A stretch of DNA of 64,000 nucleotides from Flavobacterium daemonense (lineage in GTDB: Bacteria > Bacteroidota > Bacteroidia > Flavobacteriales > Flavobacteriaceae), in assembly GCF_007341385.1 (NCBI RefSeq), contig NZ_VJYD01000002.1, forward strand, positions 434,001-498,000, written 5' to 3'. The notes under the pieces were generated by a model that searched no databases, was not told the origin of the DNA, and was given only the letters and a program-made list of their open reading frames with translations. The stretch's first letter is position 1. Each line of letters starts with the position of its first letter. Of this stretch, positions 42,094 to 51,221 are shown piece by piece. A program made the translations under genes and the position numbers.

Positions 42094-44193
42094 TTATTTT
42101 AATAATTGATAAGCCAATAAGGCGGTTAAATAAGCAAGACTGCTCATAAAAACCAACTGCATTGCAGGCCATTTCCATGAATTCGTTTCTTTTTTAGTGA
42201 TGGCAAGCGTACTTGCGCACTGCATGGCAAAAGCATAAAAAAGCAATAAAGAAATTCCGGTCGCAAAATTGAATACCTTTTGTCCAGTATCCGGACGTAT
42301 TTCTTCTTGCATTTTGCTTTTTATCGTGGCTTCGTTATCGCTGTCGCCAACGCTATAAATAGTCGCAAGCGTTCCAACGAAAACTTCACGCGCCGCAAAT
42401 GAGCTGATTAAGGCAATTCCGATTTTCCAATCGTAGCCCAAAGGAGCGATTGCTGGCTCGATTGCTCTTCCCATCAATCCGATGTATGAATTTTCAAGTT
42501 TTTGCGAAGCGACTTCGTTTTCAAACTGAATTTGAGTCAGGTTCTCTGTTGCGAATTTTTCTTTCACGATAGATTCTGCTTCGTTAAAATCTTTTCCAGG
42601 TCCGTATGAGGCCAAAAACCATAAAATAACAGATATTGCCAAGATGATTTTACCCGCTCCAACAATAAAAGCTTTTGTTTTCTCGACAACATTAATTCCG
42701 ACGTTTTTAAAAAGCGGCATTTTGTAGTTCGGCATTTCGACAACAAAATAAGTTTTGGACTGCAGTTTTAAAACTTTATTCAAAATATAAGACGATAAAA
42801 TTGCTGTTGCAAATCCCAATACATATAGACACATCAATGTCAATCCCTGAAGATTTAAAATTCCAAAAACACGAGTACTCGGAATTACCAATGAAATAAT
42901 AATGGCATAAACAGGTAATCTTGCAGAACAAGTAGTGAATGGCGTTACTAATATCGTAATAAGGCGTTCTTTCCAGTTTTCAATATTTCGAGTGGCCATA
43001 ATTGCCGGAATGGCGCAGGCCGTTCCTGAAATTAAAGGCACAACACTTTTTCCCGAAAGTCCGAATTTGCGCATTATTTTATCCATTAAAAATACAACGC
43101 GGCTCATATAACCGCTTTCTTCTAAAATGGAAATAAACAAGAACAAAAACGCAATTTGCGGAATAAATATGATAACTCCGCCAATTCCCGGAATGATTCC
43201 CTGTGAAAGTAAATCGGTTAAAATCCCACTTGGCAATTTTTCGGCCGCCAAGGCGCTTAATGAGGCAAAAGTGCTGTCAATGAAATCCATAGGAATAGTT
43301 GACCAGCTAAAAATGGATTGGAATATTAAAAACAAAATCGCAAAGAAAATTACATAGCCCCAAACTTTATGCGTTAAAACACGGTCAATTTTTGCGCGGA
43401 CATCTTTTGCGATTGAGGCATCAACTTTTAAACCTTCTTTTAAAACATCATTTATAAATTGATAACGTTTAATAGTTTCTTTTTGCTGTAAACGTTTTAA
43501 TTCAGAATGCGATTTAGTAAATGTGGTTCTGATTTCATTTCGATCCAAATTTGAAAAATTAACGTCCTGAGTAATTACAAGCCATAATTTGTACAACAAT
43601 TGGTTTGGAAAAGCGTGTTGCAGTTTTTTGAAATATTCTTCGTCAATTACTGAAGCATTTAAACAAGGTTGATGCGGAATGGTTTTATATGAAACAATTA
43701 GCTCTTTTAATTGATCGATTCCTAAACCTTTTCTTGAACTGACTAAGGCGATTTTGGTTTTTAGTTTTTCTTCTAAAAACGGAATATCAAGTGAAATTCC
43801 TTTACGTTCCATACGATCAGACATGTTGATGACTAAAATCGTCGGAATCTCAAGGTCTTTTATTTGTGTGTAAATCAGTAAATTTCTTTTTAGATTTTCT
43901 ACATCGGTAACTACAACAGCAACGTCAGGGTAAAGTTTGTCGTTTTTGTTGAGCAAAAGTTCAATAACAACGCTTTCGTCCATTGAACTTGCATTCAAAC
44001 TGTATGTTCCCGGTAAATCAAGAATGTTGGCTTTTATATTATGCGGAAGCTTGCAGAATCCCATTTTTTTCTCAACCGTAATTCCAGGATAATTTCCAAC
44101 TTGCTGATTTAAACCTGTTAATTGATTGAAAACAGAAGTTTTTCCGGTATTTGGGTTTCCAATAAGGGCAACATTGATATTTTGAACACTCAT
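42094..44193 (-). CDS. feoB: Ferrous iron transport protein B
   Basis: A 699-residue Fe(II) permease. The N-terminal GTPase domain has G1 GNPNTGKT (residues 12-19), G3 LDLPGTYSL and NMSDRM. A helical GDI-like spacer follows, then the membrane part with Gate motifs including GTACAIPAIMATR and TCSARLPVYA and a C-terminal Gate near IGLMGRAIEPAIAPLGYDW. Length and motif order are complete. Its ATG overlaps the feoA stop by one base (taATG), so translation is coupled. It drives Fe2+ uptake across the inner membrane, supplying iron that the nearby heme pathway would need. Confidence 0.97.
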   Translation of the reverse strand: MSVQNINVALIGNPNTGKTSVFNQLTGLNQQVGNYPGITVEKKMGFCKLPHNIKANILDLPGTYSLNASSMDESVVIELLLNKNDKLYPDVAVVVTDVENLKRNLLIYTQIKDLEIPTILVINMSDRMERKGISLDIPFLEEKLKTKIALVSSRKGLGIDQLKELIVSYKTIPHQPCLNASVIDEEYFKKLQHAFPNQLLYKLWLVITQDVNFSNLDRNEIRTTFTKSHSELKRLQQKETIKRYQFINDVLKEGLKVDASIAKDVRAKIDRVLTHKVWGYVIFFAILFLIFQSIFSWSTIPMDFIDSTFASLSALAAEKLPSGILTDLLSQGIIPGIGGVIIFIPQIAFLFLFISILEESGYMSRVVFLMDKIMRKFGLSGKSVVPLISGTACAIPAIMATRNIENWKERLITILVTPFTTCSARLPVYAIIISLVIPSTRVFGILNLQGLTLMCLYVLGFATAILSSYILNKVLKLQSKTYFVVEMPNYKMPLFKNVGINVVEKTKAFIVGAGKIILAISVILWFLASYGPGKDFNEAESIVKEKFATENLTQIQFENEVASQKLENSYIGLMGRAIEPAIAPLGYDWKIGIALISSFAAREVFVGTLATIYSVGDSDNEATIKSKMQEEIRPDTGQKVFNFATGISLLLFYAFAMQCASTLAITKKETNSWKWPAMQLVFMSSLAYLTALLAYQLLK

Positions 44194-44432
44194 TACAAAT
44201 TGGTTTTGATAAGTTCAACTTCAATTTCGCGAGCGGTTTCAATACGAATCGCGACATGCGAGCCGTTAATGTCAAGATATAAAGGATCTCCAAAAGGAGC
44301 AATTTGTAGCAATTCGACTTCACTGCCCGGCAAACAACCCATTTCTAATAATTTTAGAGGAATAAGATCGATGTCGAAATCTTTGATTATGGCTTTTTCG
44401 CCTTTTTTCAGAGTGTGAATTGTATTTTGCAA
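44193..44432 (-). CDS. feoA: Ferrous iron transport protein A
   Basis: A 79-residue SH3-like FeoA domain protein with KGEKAIIKDFD, LLEMGCLPGSEVELLQIAPFGDP and a final AIRIETAREIEVE. FeoA binds FeoB and modulates ferrous iron transport. It is first in the feoA-feoB-Cys-rich operon, with a consensus promoter 25 nt upstream. Confidence 0.95.
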   Translation of the reverse strand: MQNTIHTLKKGEKAIIKDFDIDLIPLKLLEMGCLPGSEVELLQIAPFGDPLYLDINGSHVAIRIETAREIEVELIKTNL

Positions 44433-44457
44433 GCTTATTTAGATTGAATTTAGATTG

Positions 44458-44486
44458 CAAAAGTAGGCAATAATTCTTTATTTCAA
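44458..44486 (-). promoter_or_regulatory. Promoter of feoAB operon
   Basis: On the minus strand TTG (44486-44484), an 18-nt spacer and TACTTTTG (44465-44458) match the Flavobacterium consensus. The feoA ATG is 25 nt downstream. No convincing Fur box was identified by eye. Confidence 0.7.
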
Positions 44487-44526
44487 GGCATTTAACACAT
44501 TGGATTATGCTAAATCTTTCTAAAAA

Positions 44527-45201
44527 TTAGGGATTTTTTTCGTTCGACAAGAAATCAATGTCTTCTAACAGACGTTTGATTTCCTCTTTGTTTGTTCCAT
44601 CATAAAATCCGCGTACGCGTCTTTTTTGATCAACCAAAACAAAATTTTCGGTATGAACCATATCATAAAGCTGATCTGGTCGTCCTAGTTTTACAGCCAA
44701 ATACGATTTTCTGGCCATTTTGTAAATTTCTTTTTTATCGCCGGTAACCAAATTCCATTTGCCGTCAACAACGCCATATTTTATCGCGTACGCTTTTAAA
44801 ACCGGAATACTGTCAACCTCAGGAAAAACGGTGTGCGAAAGCAACATTACTTTTGGATTGTTCAAAACTGCTTTTTGTACCTCAACAAGATTTGTTGACA
44901 TTTTTGGACAAATTGAACCACAAGTAGTAAAGAAAAAATCGGCTACGTATATTTTTCCTTCGTAATTTTTTTGCGTGATCGTGTCGCCGTTTTGGTTTAC
45001 AAACGAAAAATCGGCAATGGTGTGGTACTTGGTTTTATATTGAATGGTACTATCGACCAATTCTGGATTTACATCGGATGGATTGTAAATTGGAAGCGTT
45101 TTTTGTGGCTTTAAAGCCGAATAAAATAAAGATATCGTGACAACCGAAAATACAATTAGAACAATAAAGAATTTGCGGTATTTATATAAAAGCGATTTCA
45201 T
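44527..45201 (-). CDS. SCO1/SenC family protein
   Basis: A 224-residue thioredoxin-fold protein with one N-terminal membrane anchor (residues ~9-28). The copper-binding/redox pair is Cys94 and Cys98 in TTCGSICPK, with the conserved His in DMVHTENFVLVD. SCO proteins deliver copper to the CuA site of cytochrome oxidase or protect against thiol stress. The ATG at 45201 replaces an upstream in-frame TTG. It lies upstream of feoA on the same strand but is separated by the feo promoter. Confidence 0.92.
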   Translation of the reverse strand: MKSLLYKYRKFFIVLIVFSVVTISLFYSALKPQKTLPIYNPSDVNPELVDSTIQYKTKYHTIADFSFVNQNGDTITQKNYEGKIYVADFFFTTCGSICPKMSTNLVEVQKAVLNNPKVMLLSHTVFPEVDSIPVLKAYAIKYGVVDGKWNLVTGDKKEIYKMARKSYLAVKLGRPDQLYDMVHTENFVLVDQKRRVRGFYDGTNKEEIKRLLEDIDFLSNEKNP

Positions 45202-45284
45202 AAAAATAATTTGGCGCAAAAATACAAAAAGAGCATTTTAAAAGTCGCAGTTATAACACTTTTTAACAAGATGCTGAAGTTTGG

Positions 45285-45401
45285 TTTGCCACGAATTTCA
45301 CGAATTTCCACTAATTTTTTGTTTCTATTAAAATCTTTGGCAATTTTAAAAAGAATTGATTTGAATATTAATTCGTGAAAATTCGTGAAATTCGTGGCAA
45401 A
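45285..45401 (+). repeat. Dispersed intergenic repeat, family C copy 1
   Basis: A 117-bp element with perfect 23-bp terminal inverted repeats; the left arm begins TTTGCCACGAATTTCACG at 45285 and the right arm ends CGTGAAATTCGTGGCAAA at 45401. The 71-bp middle is AT-rich and non-coding. It lies between the SCO and EamA genes. Confidence 0.85.
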
Positions 45402-45408
45402 ACATTCT

Positions 45409-46332
45409 TTAAACTTTCGGCTTTCGTATCGATTTATTTACCAAATAAATTCCAATCAACGTAACGATGCCGCCAACAATTATAGCTTGCGTAAGCATTT
45501 CCCCAAAAATAAAAAACCCTAAAACCATAGCAACAATCGGATTTATATAAACATAAATACTGCTGATTTCTGTTGGAAGGTGTTGCAACGTATAAATAAA
45601 GGCGATGAAAGTCAAAACGGAACCAATAATCACAAGATAACCAATTGCCCACCAAGAAGCGATAGGAATTTCGGTTAATGAAATATTCATACCCAAAGGT
45701 TCTGTAATTCCATAAAGTATAAAACTGGAAATCAGCATTTGCAGGCCTAAACTAAAATACGGATTGAAACTGGCCGCTTTTTTCTTGATGAATAATATTC
45801 CGAAAGCCCATGTAATTGTTGAAATAATCGTCAAAATTATTCCGAATTGAAAATCAGGCTTGAAAAACTCTGTCAAATGATCCATGAAAATAATACAGAT
45901 TCCACAGAAACTGATTAAAATTCCGGTTATTGCCAGTTTTGCAACTCGTTCGCCATTGAAAAAGTTGATGATAATAATCCAAATCGGAAAAATGGCGCTT
46001 ATAATGGCTCCTAATCCGCTGCTGATATATTTTACTCCCCAAGTGCTCAAACCATTGCTGCAGACAAAATTCAAAAAAGCCAGAATCAGAATGGTGATCC
46101 ATTGTTTTCCTTTTGGCCAAGGTTCTTTTTTTAGAAGGAAATAACCAACGTAAATCAGTCCACCTAAAAATTGACGAATCATGGCTAATTGAAGTGCCGG
46201 CATATGTTTTACGCCTTCTTTTGATGCAAGCCATGTTGTTCCCCAAGCAAAACTTACCCAACACAGCGCCAGAATTGGCAGTCCAATTATTTCAATTTTT
46301 CCTGATAAAGCGGTCTGAATTTTCTCTTTCAT
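45409..46332 (-). CDS. EamA family (DMT) transporter
   Basis: A 307-residue inner-membrane protein with about ten hydrophobic helices in two EamA halves. Family features are WVSFAWGTTWLASKEGV near the N-terminus, LGAIISAIFPIWIIIINFF in the first half, and STEISSIYVYINPIVAMVLGFFIFGE-type sequence near the end of the second. These proteins export small metabolites or amino acids; the substrate is unknown. The ATG at 46332 (MKEKIQTAL) is preferred over a longer start that adds a Cys/Asn-rich tail. Its stop lies 7 bp from the family C repeat. Confidence 0.88.
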   Translation of the reverse strand: MKEKIQTALSGKIEIIGLPILALCWVSFAWGTTWLASKEGVKHMPALQLAMIRQFLGGLIYVGYFLLKKEPWPKGKQWITILILAFLNFVCSNGLSTWGVKYISSGLGAIISAIFPIWIIIINFFNGERVAKLAITGILISFCGICIIFMDHLTEFFKPDFQFGIILTIISTITWAFGILFIKKKAASFNPYFSLGLQMLISSFILYGITEPLGMNISLTEIPIASWWAIGYLVIIGSVLTFIAFIYTLQHLPTEISSIYVYINPIVAMVLGFFIFGEMLTQAIIVGGIVTLIGIYLVNKSIRKPKV

Positions 46333-46499
46333 TTTGCTGTTTTTCTTTGAACAAATATTCCAAAAACAATTTCGAATATTGGGTATAAATCGCACAAATT
46401 ATTGATGAAAGTTTTAAATATTATCCATTCGAATATTGAATATCAGGCTGAGGTTTGAATTATTGGTAAATTTTAACATAATATTCAAAATAATAACAA

Positions 46500-46507
46500 T
46501 ATGTTTG
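46500..46507 (+). promoter_or_regulatory. -7 box of M13 peptidase gene
   Basis: TATGTTTG matches TAnnTTTG, 26 nt before the ATG. No TTG at the expected upstream distance. Confidence 0.45.
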
Positions 46508-46533
46508 TGTATATACTAAAACAATAAATTATA

Positions 46534-48594
46534 ATGATTAAAAAGCTTACTAAACCTATGTTTTGTGTAGTTTCTGCAATGTTCACATTAACTGCAGTTC
46601 AAGCTCAAGATGCAAAACCAAAAGAACCAGGTATCAATATTGCAAATATGGATACAAAAGTGAGTCCGGGTCAGGACTTTTTTCGTTATGTAAACGGAGC
46701 TTGGCTTGACAAGACTGAAATTCCTAGTGACAGAAATTCATGGGGAAGTTTTAATGAATTGCGTCAAAAAACAGACGAGAATTCTCTTGCTATTTTGAAA
46801 GAAGCTTCGAAAAATCCGAAGTATAAATCAAATACTGATCAAGGTAAAGCAATCGCTTTGTTCAACACGATCATGGATACGGTTGGAAGAAACAAAAGAG
46901 GTGTTACACAGCTTCAGCCTTATTTGAAGAAAATCGACGCTATTAAAAATGTGGCTGATCTTCAAAATTATATTACTGAAATGCAGCTTTCTGGCGGATC
47001 AGGTTTCTTTGGAGTTTATGTTGGTGCTGATGCTAAAAACAGTAATAAAAATACAGTAAGCTTAAGCCCAGGAACTTTAGGATTGTCTGATAAAGATTAC
47101 TACAATTCAGATGATAAAGATTCTAAAGAAAAACGTGAGAAATATGAAGTTCACGTTGCTCGTATGATGCAGTTTATTGGAGAATCTCCTGCTAAAGCAA
47201 AAGAAAGCGCAAAACAAATTTTGGCTTTAGAAGTTGAAATGTCTGCACCAAGATTGGACCGTGTTGAAAGAAGAGACAGAAGAAAACAATACAACCCAAC
47301 TGCTGTTGCTGATTTGAAAAAGAATACGCCATCTATTCAGTGGGAAAAATACTTCGCAGGAATTGGAATGGCAAAAGTAGATACTGTAAATGTGGCACAG
47401 CCTCGTTACATGATCGCTTTGGAAAAAACTTTTACTGAAAAGAAAGTAGAAGCTTGGAAAGAGTACTTGAAATGGTCTTTATTAAACAGAGCTGCTTCAA
47501 CTTTGACTACAGAAATTGAAAACGCAAACTTTGATTTTTACGGAAAAACATTAACTGGAGCTTTAAAACAGCGTCCACGTGAGGAAGTTGCTTTGCAAGT
47601 AATCAACGGAGCGACTGGTGAAGCTTTAGGAAAACTTTACGTAGAAAAATTATTCCCAGCTGAAGCAAAAGAAAAAGCAAAAGACATGATCGCTAATGTT
47701 ATGCTTGCTTACGAAAACAGAATCAACGCTTTGCCTTGGATGTCTAAAGAAACTAAAGTTAAAGCAATTGAAAAATTGAAAAAATTAACGATCAAAATTG
47801 GATATCCTGACAAATGGAAGGATTATTCAAAATTAGAGATTAAAGACGTTAAAGAAGGGGGTACTTATTTTGATAATATGAAAAATATTTCAAAATGGGC
47901 TTACGCAGATAATTTAGATAAACTAGGAAAACCTGTTGATAAGACAGAGTGGGGAATGTCTCCACAAACGGTTAATGCTTATTTCAACCCATCTTACAAT
48001 GAGATTGTTTTCCCAGCTGCAATTTTACAGCCGCCATTCTACAATTACCAAGCTGATGCTGCTGTAAACTACGGTGGAATTGGAGCTGTAATTGGTCACG
48101 AAATCTCTCATGGATTTGATGATTCTGGTGCTCGTTACAATGCAGACGGAAATCTTGTTGACTGGTGGACAGCTGACGACTTAAAACAATTTACTGCTCT
48201 TGGCGGTGAATTAGCTGCTCAATACAGTGCTTTAGAGCCGTTGCCAGGAATTCACGTTGATGGTAAATTTACTTTGGGTGAAAACATTGGTGACTTAGGT
48301 GGAACAAATGCTGCATACGACGGATTACAGTTGTATTTAAAAGCACACGGAAATCCTGGATTAATTGACGGTTTCACACCAGAACAGCGTTTCTTTATTT
48401 CTTGGGCTACAGTTTGGAGAACAAAATCTAGAGATGAAGCAATCAAAAGCCAGGTTAAAACTGATCCGCATTCACCAGGAATGTACAGAGCAGTTGTGCC
48501 AATCCAAAACTTAGATTCATTCTATCAAGCATTCGGAATCAAACCGGGAGATAAAATGTATGTTGAACCAGACAAAAGAGTTAAAATCTGGTAA
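46534..48594 (+). CDS. M13 family zinc metallopeptidase (neprilysin/PepO-like)
   Basis: A 686-residue exported endopeptidase (signal peptide around residues 1-24, ending VQAQ). The N-terminal M13 domain begins with DFFRYVNGAWLDKTEIP. The catalytic zinc site is His522-Glu523-Ile-Ser-His526 (GHEISHGFDD) with the third ligand Glu583 in ENIGDLGG, and NAYFNPSYNEIVFPAAILQPPFY-type substrate-binding sequence just before. The C-terminus ends in the usual short Trp. It degrades small peptides in the periplasm. It stands alone between divergent and convergent neighbours. Confidence 0.95.
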   Translation: MIKKLTKPMFCVVSAMFTLTAVQAQDAKPKEPGINIANMDTKVSPGQDFFRYVNGAWLDKTEIPSDRNSWGSFNELRQKTDENSLAILKEASKNPKYKSNTDQGKAIALFNTIMDTVGRNKRGVTQLQPYLKKIDAIKNVADLQNYITEMQLSGGSGFFGVYVGADAKNSNKNTVSLSPGTLGLSDKDYYNSDDKDSKEKREKYEVHVARMMQFIGESPAKAKESAKQILALEVEMSAPRLDRVERRDRRKQYNPTAVADLKKNTPSIQWEKYFAGIGMAKVDTVNVAQPRYMIALEKTFTEKKVEAWKEYLKWSLLNRAASTLTTEIENANFDFYGKTLTGALKQRPREEVALQVINGATGEALGKLYVEKLFPAEAKEKAKDMIANVMLAYENRINALPWMSKETKVKAIEKLKKLTIKIGYPDKWKDYSKLEIKDVKEGGTYFDNMKNISKWAYADNLDKLGKPVDKTEWGMSPQTVNAYFNPSYNEIVFPAAILQPPFYNYQADAAVNYGGIGAVIGHEISHGFDDSGARYNADGNLVDWWTADDLKQFTALGGELAAQYSALEPLPGIHVDGKFTLGENIGDLGGTNAAYDGLQLYLKAHGNPGLIDGFTPEQRFFISWATVWRTKSRDEAIKSQVKTDPHSPGMYRAVVPIQNLDSFYQAFGIKPGDKMYVEPDKRVKIW

Positions 48595-48615
48595 TCTATA
48601 TATTTGATAAAAAGT

Positions 48616-48646
48616 AAAACGGCGCTTATTAAGCGCCGTTTTTTTT
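48616..48646 (+). terminator. Terminator between M13 peptidase and cytochrome c genes
   Basis: AAAACGGCGCTT and AAGCGCCGTTTT form a perfect 12-bp GC-rich stem with a 3-nt loop, followed by T4 more. It can serve both convergent genes. Confidence 0.9.
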
Positions 48647-48659
48647 ATGTTGTTCTTTC

Positions 48660-49070
48660 TCATTTTGAAAAGCTATAAATGTAAGTTTCAATAGCTTTTA
48701 ACTCCTCGTCAGACATTTCTTTTGTTATTGCAAAATTGGTCTGCATTACCGCAAATTGACTAGGATCAACAATTGGATCTGCATTTCCTTTTAAGAAAGT
48801 TGGAATATCGCCTTTTTTGTCTTTATACATTTTTGCTATTTCTTGAATACTTGGACCAATTACTTTTTGATCAGGCTGATGACAAGACGTACAATTTCCT
48901 CTTCCTTCAAAAATTTCTTTTCCTAAAGCTTCAGGAGTTGTCGCTTTCGCAGATTCTCCTTCAGCAGAAGTTTCAGTCGTTCCTTCAGATGATTTTCCAA
49001 AAGGTTCCTGACTTTCTTTTTTACAGGAAGCAAATGCTAAAACAGCGGCTAAAAATATTGCTTTTTTCAT
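48660..49070 (-). CDS. c-type cytochrome lipoprotein
   Basis: A 136-residue monoheme cytochrome c. A lipobox (LAFASC, Cys16) anchors it, an acidic Ser/Thr/Glu linker follows (residues ~17-45), then the class I cytochrome domain with heme motif CTSCH (Cys60, Cys63, His64) and a probable axial Met109 in QFAVMQTNF. It would carry electrons at the periplasmic membrane face. It starts 2 bp after the hemB stop, so a heme-synthesis enzyme and a heme protein are probably on one mRNA. Confidence 0.92.
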   Translation of the reverse strand: MKKAIFLAAVLAFASCKKESQEPFGKSSEGTTETSAEGESAKATTPEALGKEIFEGRGNCTSCHQPDQKVIGPSIQEIAKMYKDKKGDIPTFLKGNADPIVDPSQFAVMQTNFAITKEMSDEELKAIETYIYSFSK

Positions 49071-49072
49071 AA

Positions 49073-50065
49073 CTATCTGTTTAAAATTACGGCTGCTTCT
49101 TTTGCAAAATAAGTTGAGATAATACTAGCTCCCGCACGCTTAATGCAATAAAGTTGCTCTATCATAATTTTGTCGTGGTCAAGCCATCCTTTTTCTGCTG
49201 CGGCCTTTACCATTGCGTACTCACCAGATACTTGATAAACGGCAACCGGTACATGAACGGCATTTTTTACCTCACGAACAATGTCCAAATAAGCCATTCC
49301 TGGTTTTACCATTACGATGTCTGCACCTTCTTCAACATCTAATAACGCTTCACGAATTCCTTCAATTCGGTTAGCATAATCCATTTGATAAGTCTTTTTA
49401 TCTTTTGGAATATTTTGAGAATCTACCGGAGCAGAATCTAATGCATCACGGAATGGTCCGTAAAACGCGGAAGCATATTTTGCACTGTAACTCATAATCC
49501 CCACGTTATGGTGGCCATTTTCTTCTAATGCTTTTCTAATCGCCAAAACTCGTCCGTCCATCATGTCGCTTGGTGCTACAAAGTCGGCTCCCGCTTCAGC
49601 GTGGCTTAAACTCATTCGGGTTAAAGCATCAACCGTTGCATCGTTGATCAATTGACCGTTTTCGATAATTCCGTCGTGACCGTAAATAGAATATGGATCT
49701 AAAGCTACATCAGGCATTACGATCATTTCCGGAACTGCGTCTTTAATCGCTCGTATGGTTTGTTGCATCAAACCGTCTTTGTTCCAAGCCTCGGTTCCTT
49801 TATTATCTTTTAAATTATCGCTTACTTTTACGTAGATATTTACCGCTTTGATTCCTAAATCCCAAGCTTCTTTTACTTCTTTGATGGTGTTGTCCAACGA
49901 GTGACGATAAATTCCTGGCATAGATGGAATGGCAGATTTTATGTCTTTTCCTTCGGCAACAAACATTGGAAGCATAAAATCCTGTGGACTTAAACTGGTT
50001 TCACGAACTAACGAACGAATAGATTCATTGGTTCTTAAACGACGATTTCTTTGTAATGGAAACAT
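49073..50065 (-). CDS. hemB: Delta-aminolevulinic acid dehydratase
   Basis: A 330-residue porphobilinogen synthase that condenses two 5-aminolevulinates. The Schiff-base lysines are Lys196 (SYSAKYAS) and Lys254 (MVKPGM). The metal-site segment (residues 119-132) reads DVALDPYSIYGHDG, i.e. the Asp/Ala type rather than the triple-Cys zinc type, which indicates a Mg-dependent enzyme. It is the last heme gene of the minus-strand cluster and is followed after 2 bp by a cytochrome c gene. Confidence 0.97.
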   Translation of the reverse strand: MFPLQRNRRLRTNESIRSLVRETSLSPQDFMLPMFVAEGKDIKSAIPSMPGIYRHSLDNTIKEVKEAWDLGIKAVNIYVKVSDNLKDNKGTEAWNKDGLMQQTIRAIKDAVPEMIVMPDVALDPYSIYGHDGIIENGQLINDATVDALTRMSLSHAEAGADFVAPSDMMDGRVLAIRKALEENGHHNVGIMSYSAKYASAFYGPFRDALDSAPVDSQNIPKDKKTYQMDYANRIEGIREALLDVEEGADIVMVKPGMAYLDIVREVKNAVHVPVAVYQVSGEYAMVKAAAEKGWLDHDKIMIEQLYCIKRAGASIISTYFAKEAAVILNR

Positions 50066-50147
50066 TCTTTTTTTGTTTAAAGTTTCAGGTTTCAGGTTTT
50101 TATTCTGAAACTGAATATTGTTATTGTATTTGAATTTTAGATTTTAG

Positions 50148-50163
50148 TCCCGAAGCTTCGGGA
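50148..50163 (+). repeat. 16-bp perfect palindrome between hemB and aldolase genes
   Basis: TCCCGAAGCTTCGGGA is a spacer-less perfect palindrome within a 183-bp gap. The same gap also contains GTTTCAGGTTTCAGG copies related to the family E repeat at 61455. It may be part of a dispersed repeat or a weak terminator for the aldolase gene. Confidence 0.6.
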
Positions 50164-50248
50164 CAGATTTTAGATTTTTCTGCAAGCTTAATTTTTTATT
50201 TTATTGATTTATATTCTTTTGACTTTATGACATTAAACTTTCGACTTA

Positions 50249-51157
50249 TTATTTAATAGAAGCGTTGTAAATATCTTTAATTGTGCTGCTTAACTCATTA
50301 TTAAATGCTTCGTCAGATTGGTTGACGGAAAGTCCTTCTGACAGAGCTCTTGAGAAACTGGCAATCAAACCATGATTTTGAGCTAATTTTTCATTGGCTT
50401 CTTCTCTTGAATATCCGCCTGATAATGCTACAACGCGAACGACATGCGGATCAGTCATTAAATCGCTGTAAAAATTATTTACAGCTGGAATAGAAAGTTT
50501 CAGCATCACTTTGACATTATCGCTTAAAGAGCTTAACTGTTTTTTGATTTCTTCCTTCAAAATTTCTTCTGATTTTGCTTTATCTGCACTATAAATATCA
50601 ACTTCAGGTTCAATAATCGGAATTAATCCTTTTTCAAAAATTTGCAATCCGACTTTAAACTGCTGTTCTACAACATCGCGAATTCCAGTTGGATTGGCTT
50701 CTTTGATAACAGAACGCATTTTAGTTCCAAAGATATTTCGTTCCACAGCACGGTCAAGCAATTCGTCTAAATTCGGAATTGGTTTCATGATTTGAACACC
50801 ATTTGAAAGATCAGCAAGACCTTTATCGACTTTTAAAAACGGAACGATATTTTTTTTCTCCCATAAATAATCGGCCGTCCATTGTCCGTCGATTTTACGA
50901 TCCATCGTATTTTCAAAAAGAATTGCTCCAAGAATATACTGACTGTCAAATGATGGACTTTTAATAATTCGCGTTCGCATCTCATGAACTAGCGTGTACA
51001 TTTCTTCTTCATTTGAGAAGCTGCTTTCCAGAACTCCGTATTGTGCTAATGCTTTTGGAGTGCTTCCGCCGCTTTGATCAAGTGCCGCTATAAATCCTTT
51101 TGCAGATTGCATCCGACTTAATTGCGCTGTCTTCAATTCTAAATCTCTCTTTTCCAT
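50249..51157 (-). CDS. Class I fructose-bisphosphate aldolase
   Basis: A 302-residue Schiff-base aldolase of the short bacterial class I type. The N-terminal [18 protein letters not shown] and mid-protein [10 protein letters not shown] and PIIEPEVDI are characteristic; the Schiff-base Lys is probably that in [13 protein letters not shown]. It cleaves fructose-1,6-bisphosphate to DHAP and glyceraldehyde-3-phosphate, linking to the pgk step encoded elsewhere in the window. It lies in the heme gene neighbourhood but separated by gaps of 64 and 183 bp, so it is probably transcribed on its own. Confidence 0.92.
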   Translation of the reverse strand: MEKRDLELKTAQLSRMQSAKGFIAALDQSGGSTPKALAQYGVLESSFSNEEEMYTLVHEMRTRIIKSPSFDSQYILGAILFENTMDRKIDGQWTADYLWEKKNIVPFLKVDKGLADLSNGVQIMKPIPNLDELLDRAVERNIFGTKMRSVIKEANPTGIRDVVEQQFKVGLQIFEKGLIPIIEPEVDIYSADKAKSEEILKEEIKKQLSSLSDNVKVMLKLSIPAVNNFYSDLMTDPHVVRVVALSGGYSREEANEKLAQNHGLIASFSRALSEGLSVNQSDEAFNNELSSTIKDIYNASIK

Positions 51158-51221
51158 AATGATGATTTTTAATTATTAGAAATTGCTGCTCATGTATGTT
51201 TTTATGCGTTTTTTAATGTTT

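Noticed and set aside
46113..46388. Plus-strand frames opposite the EamA transporter
   Set aside because: The minus-strand frame is a full-length transporter with normal features; the opposite frames overlap each other and lack support.
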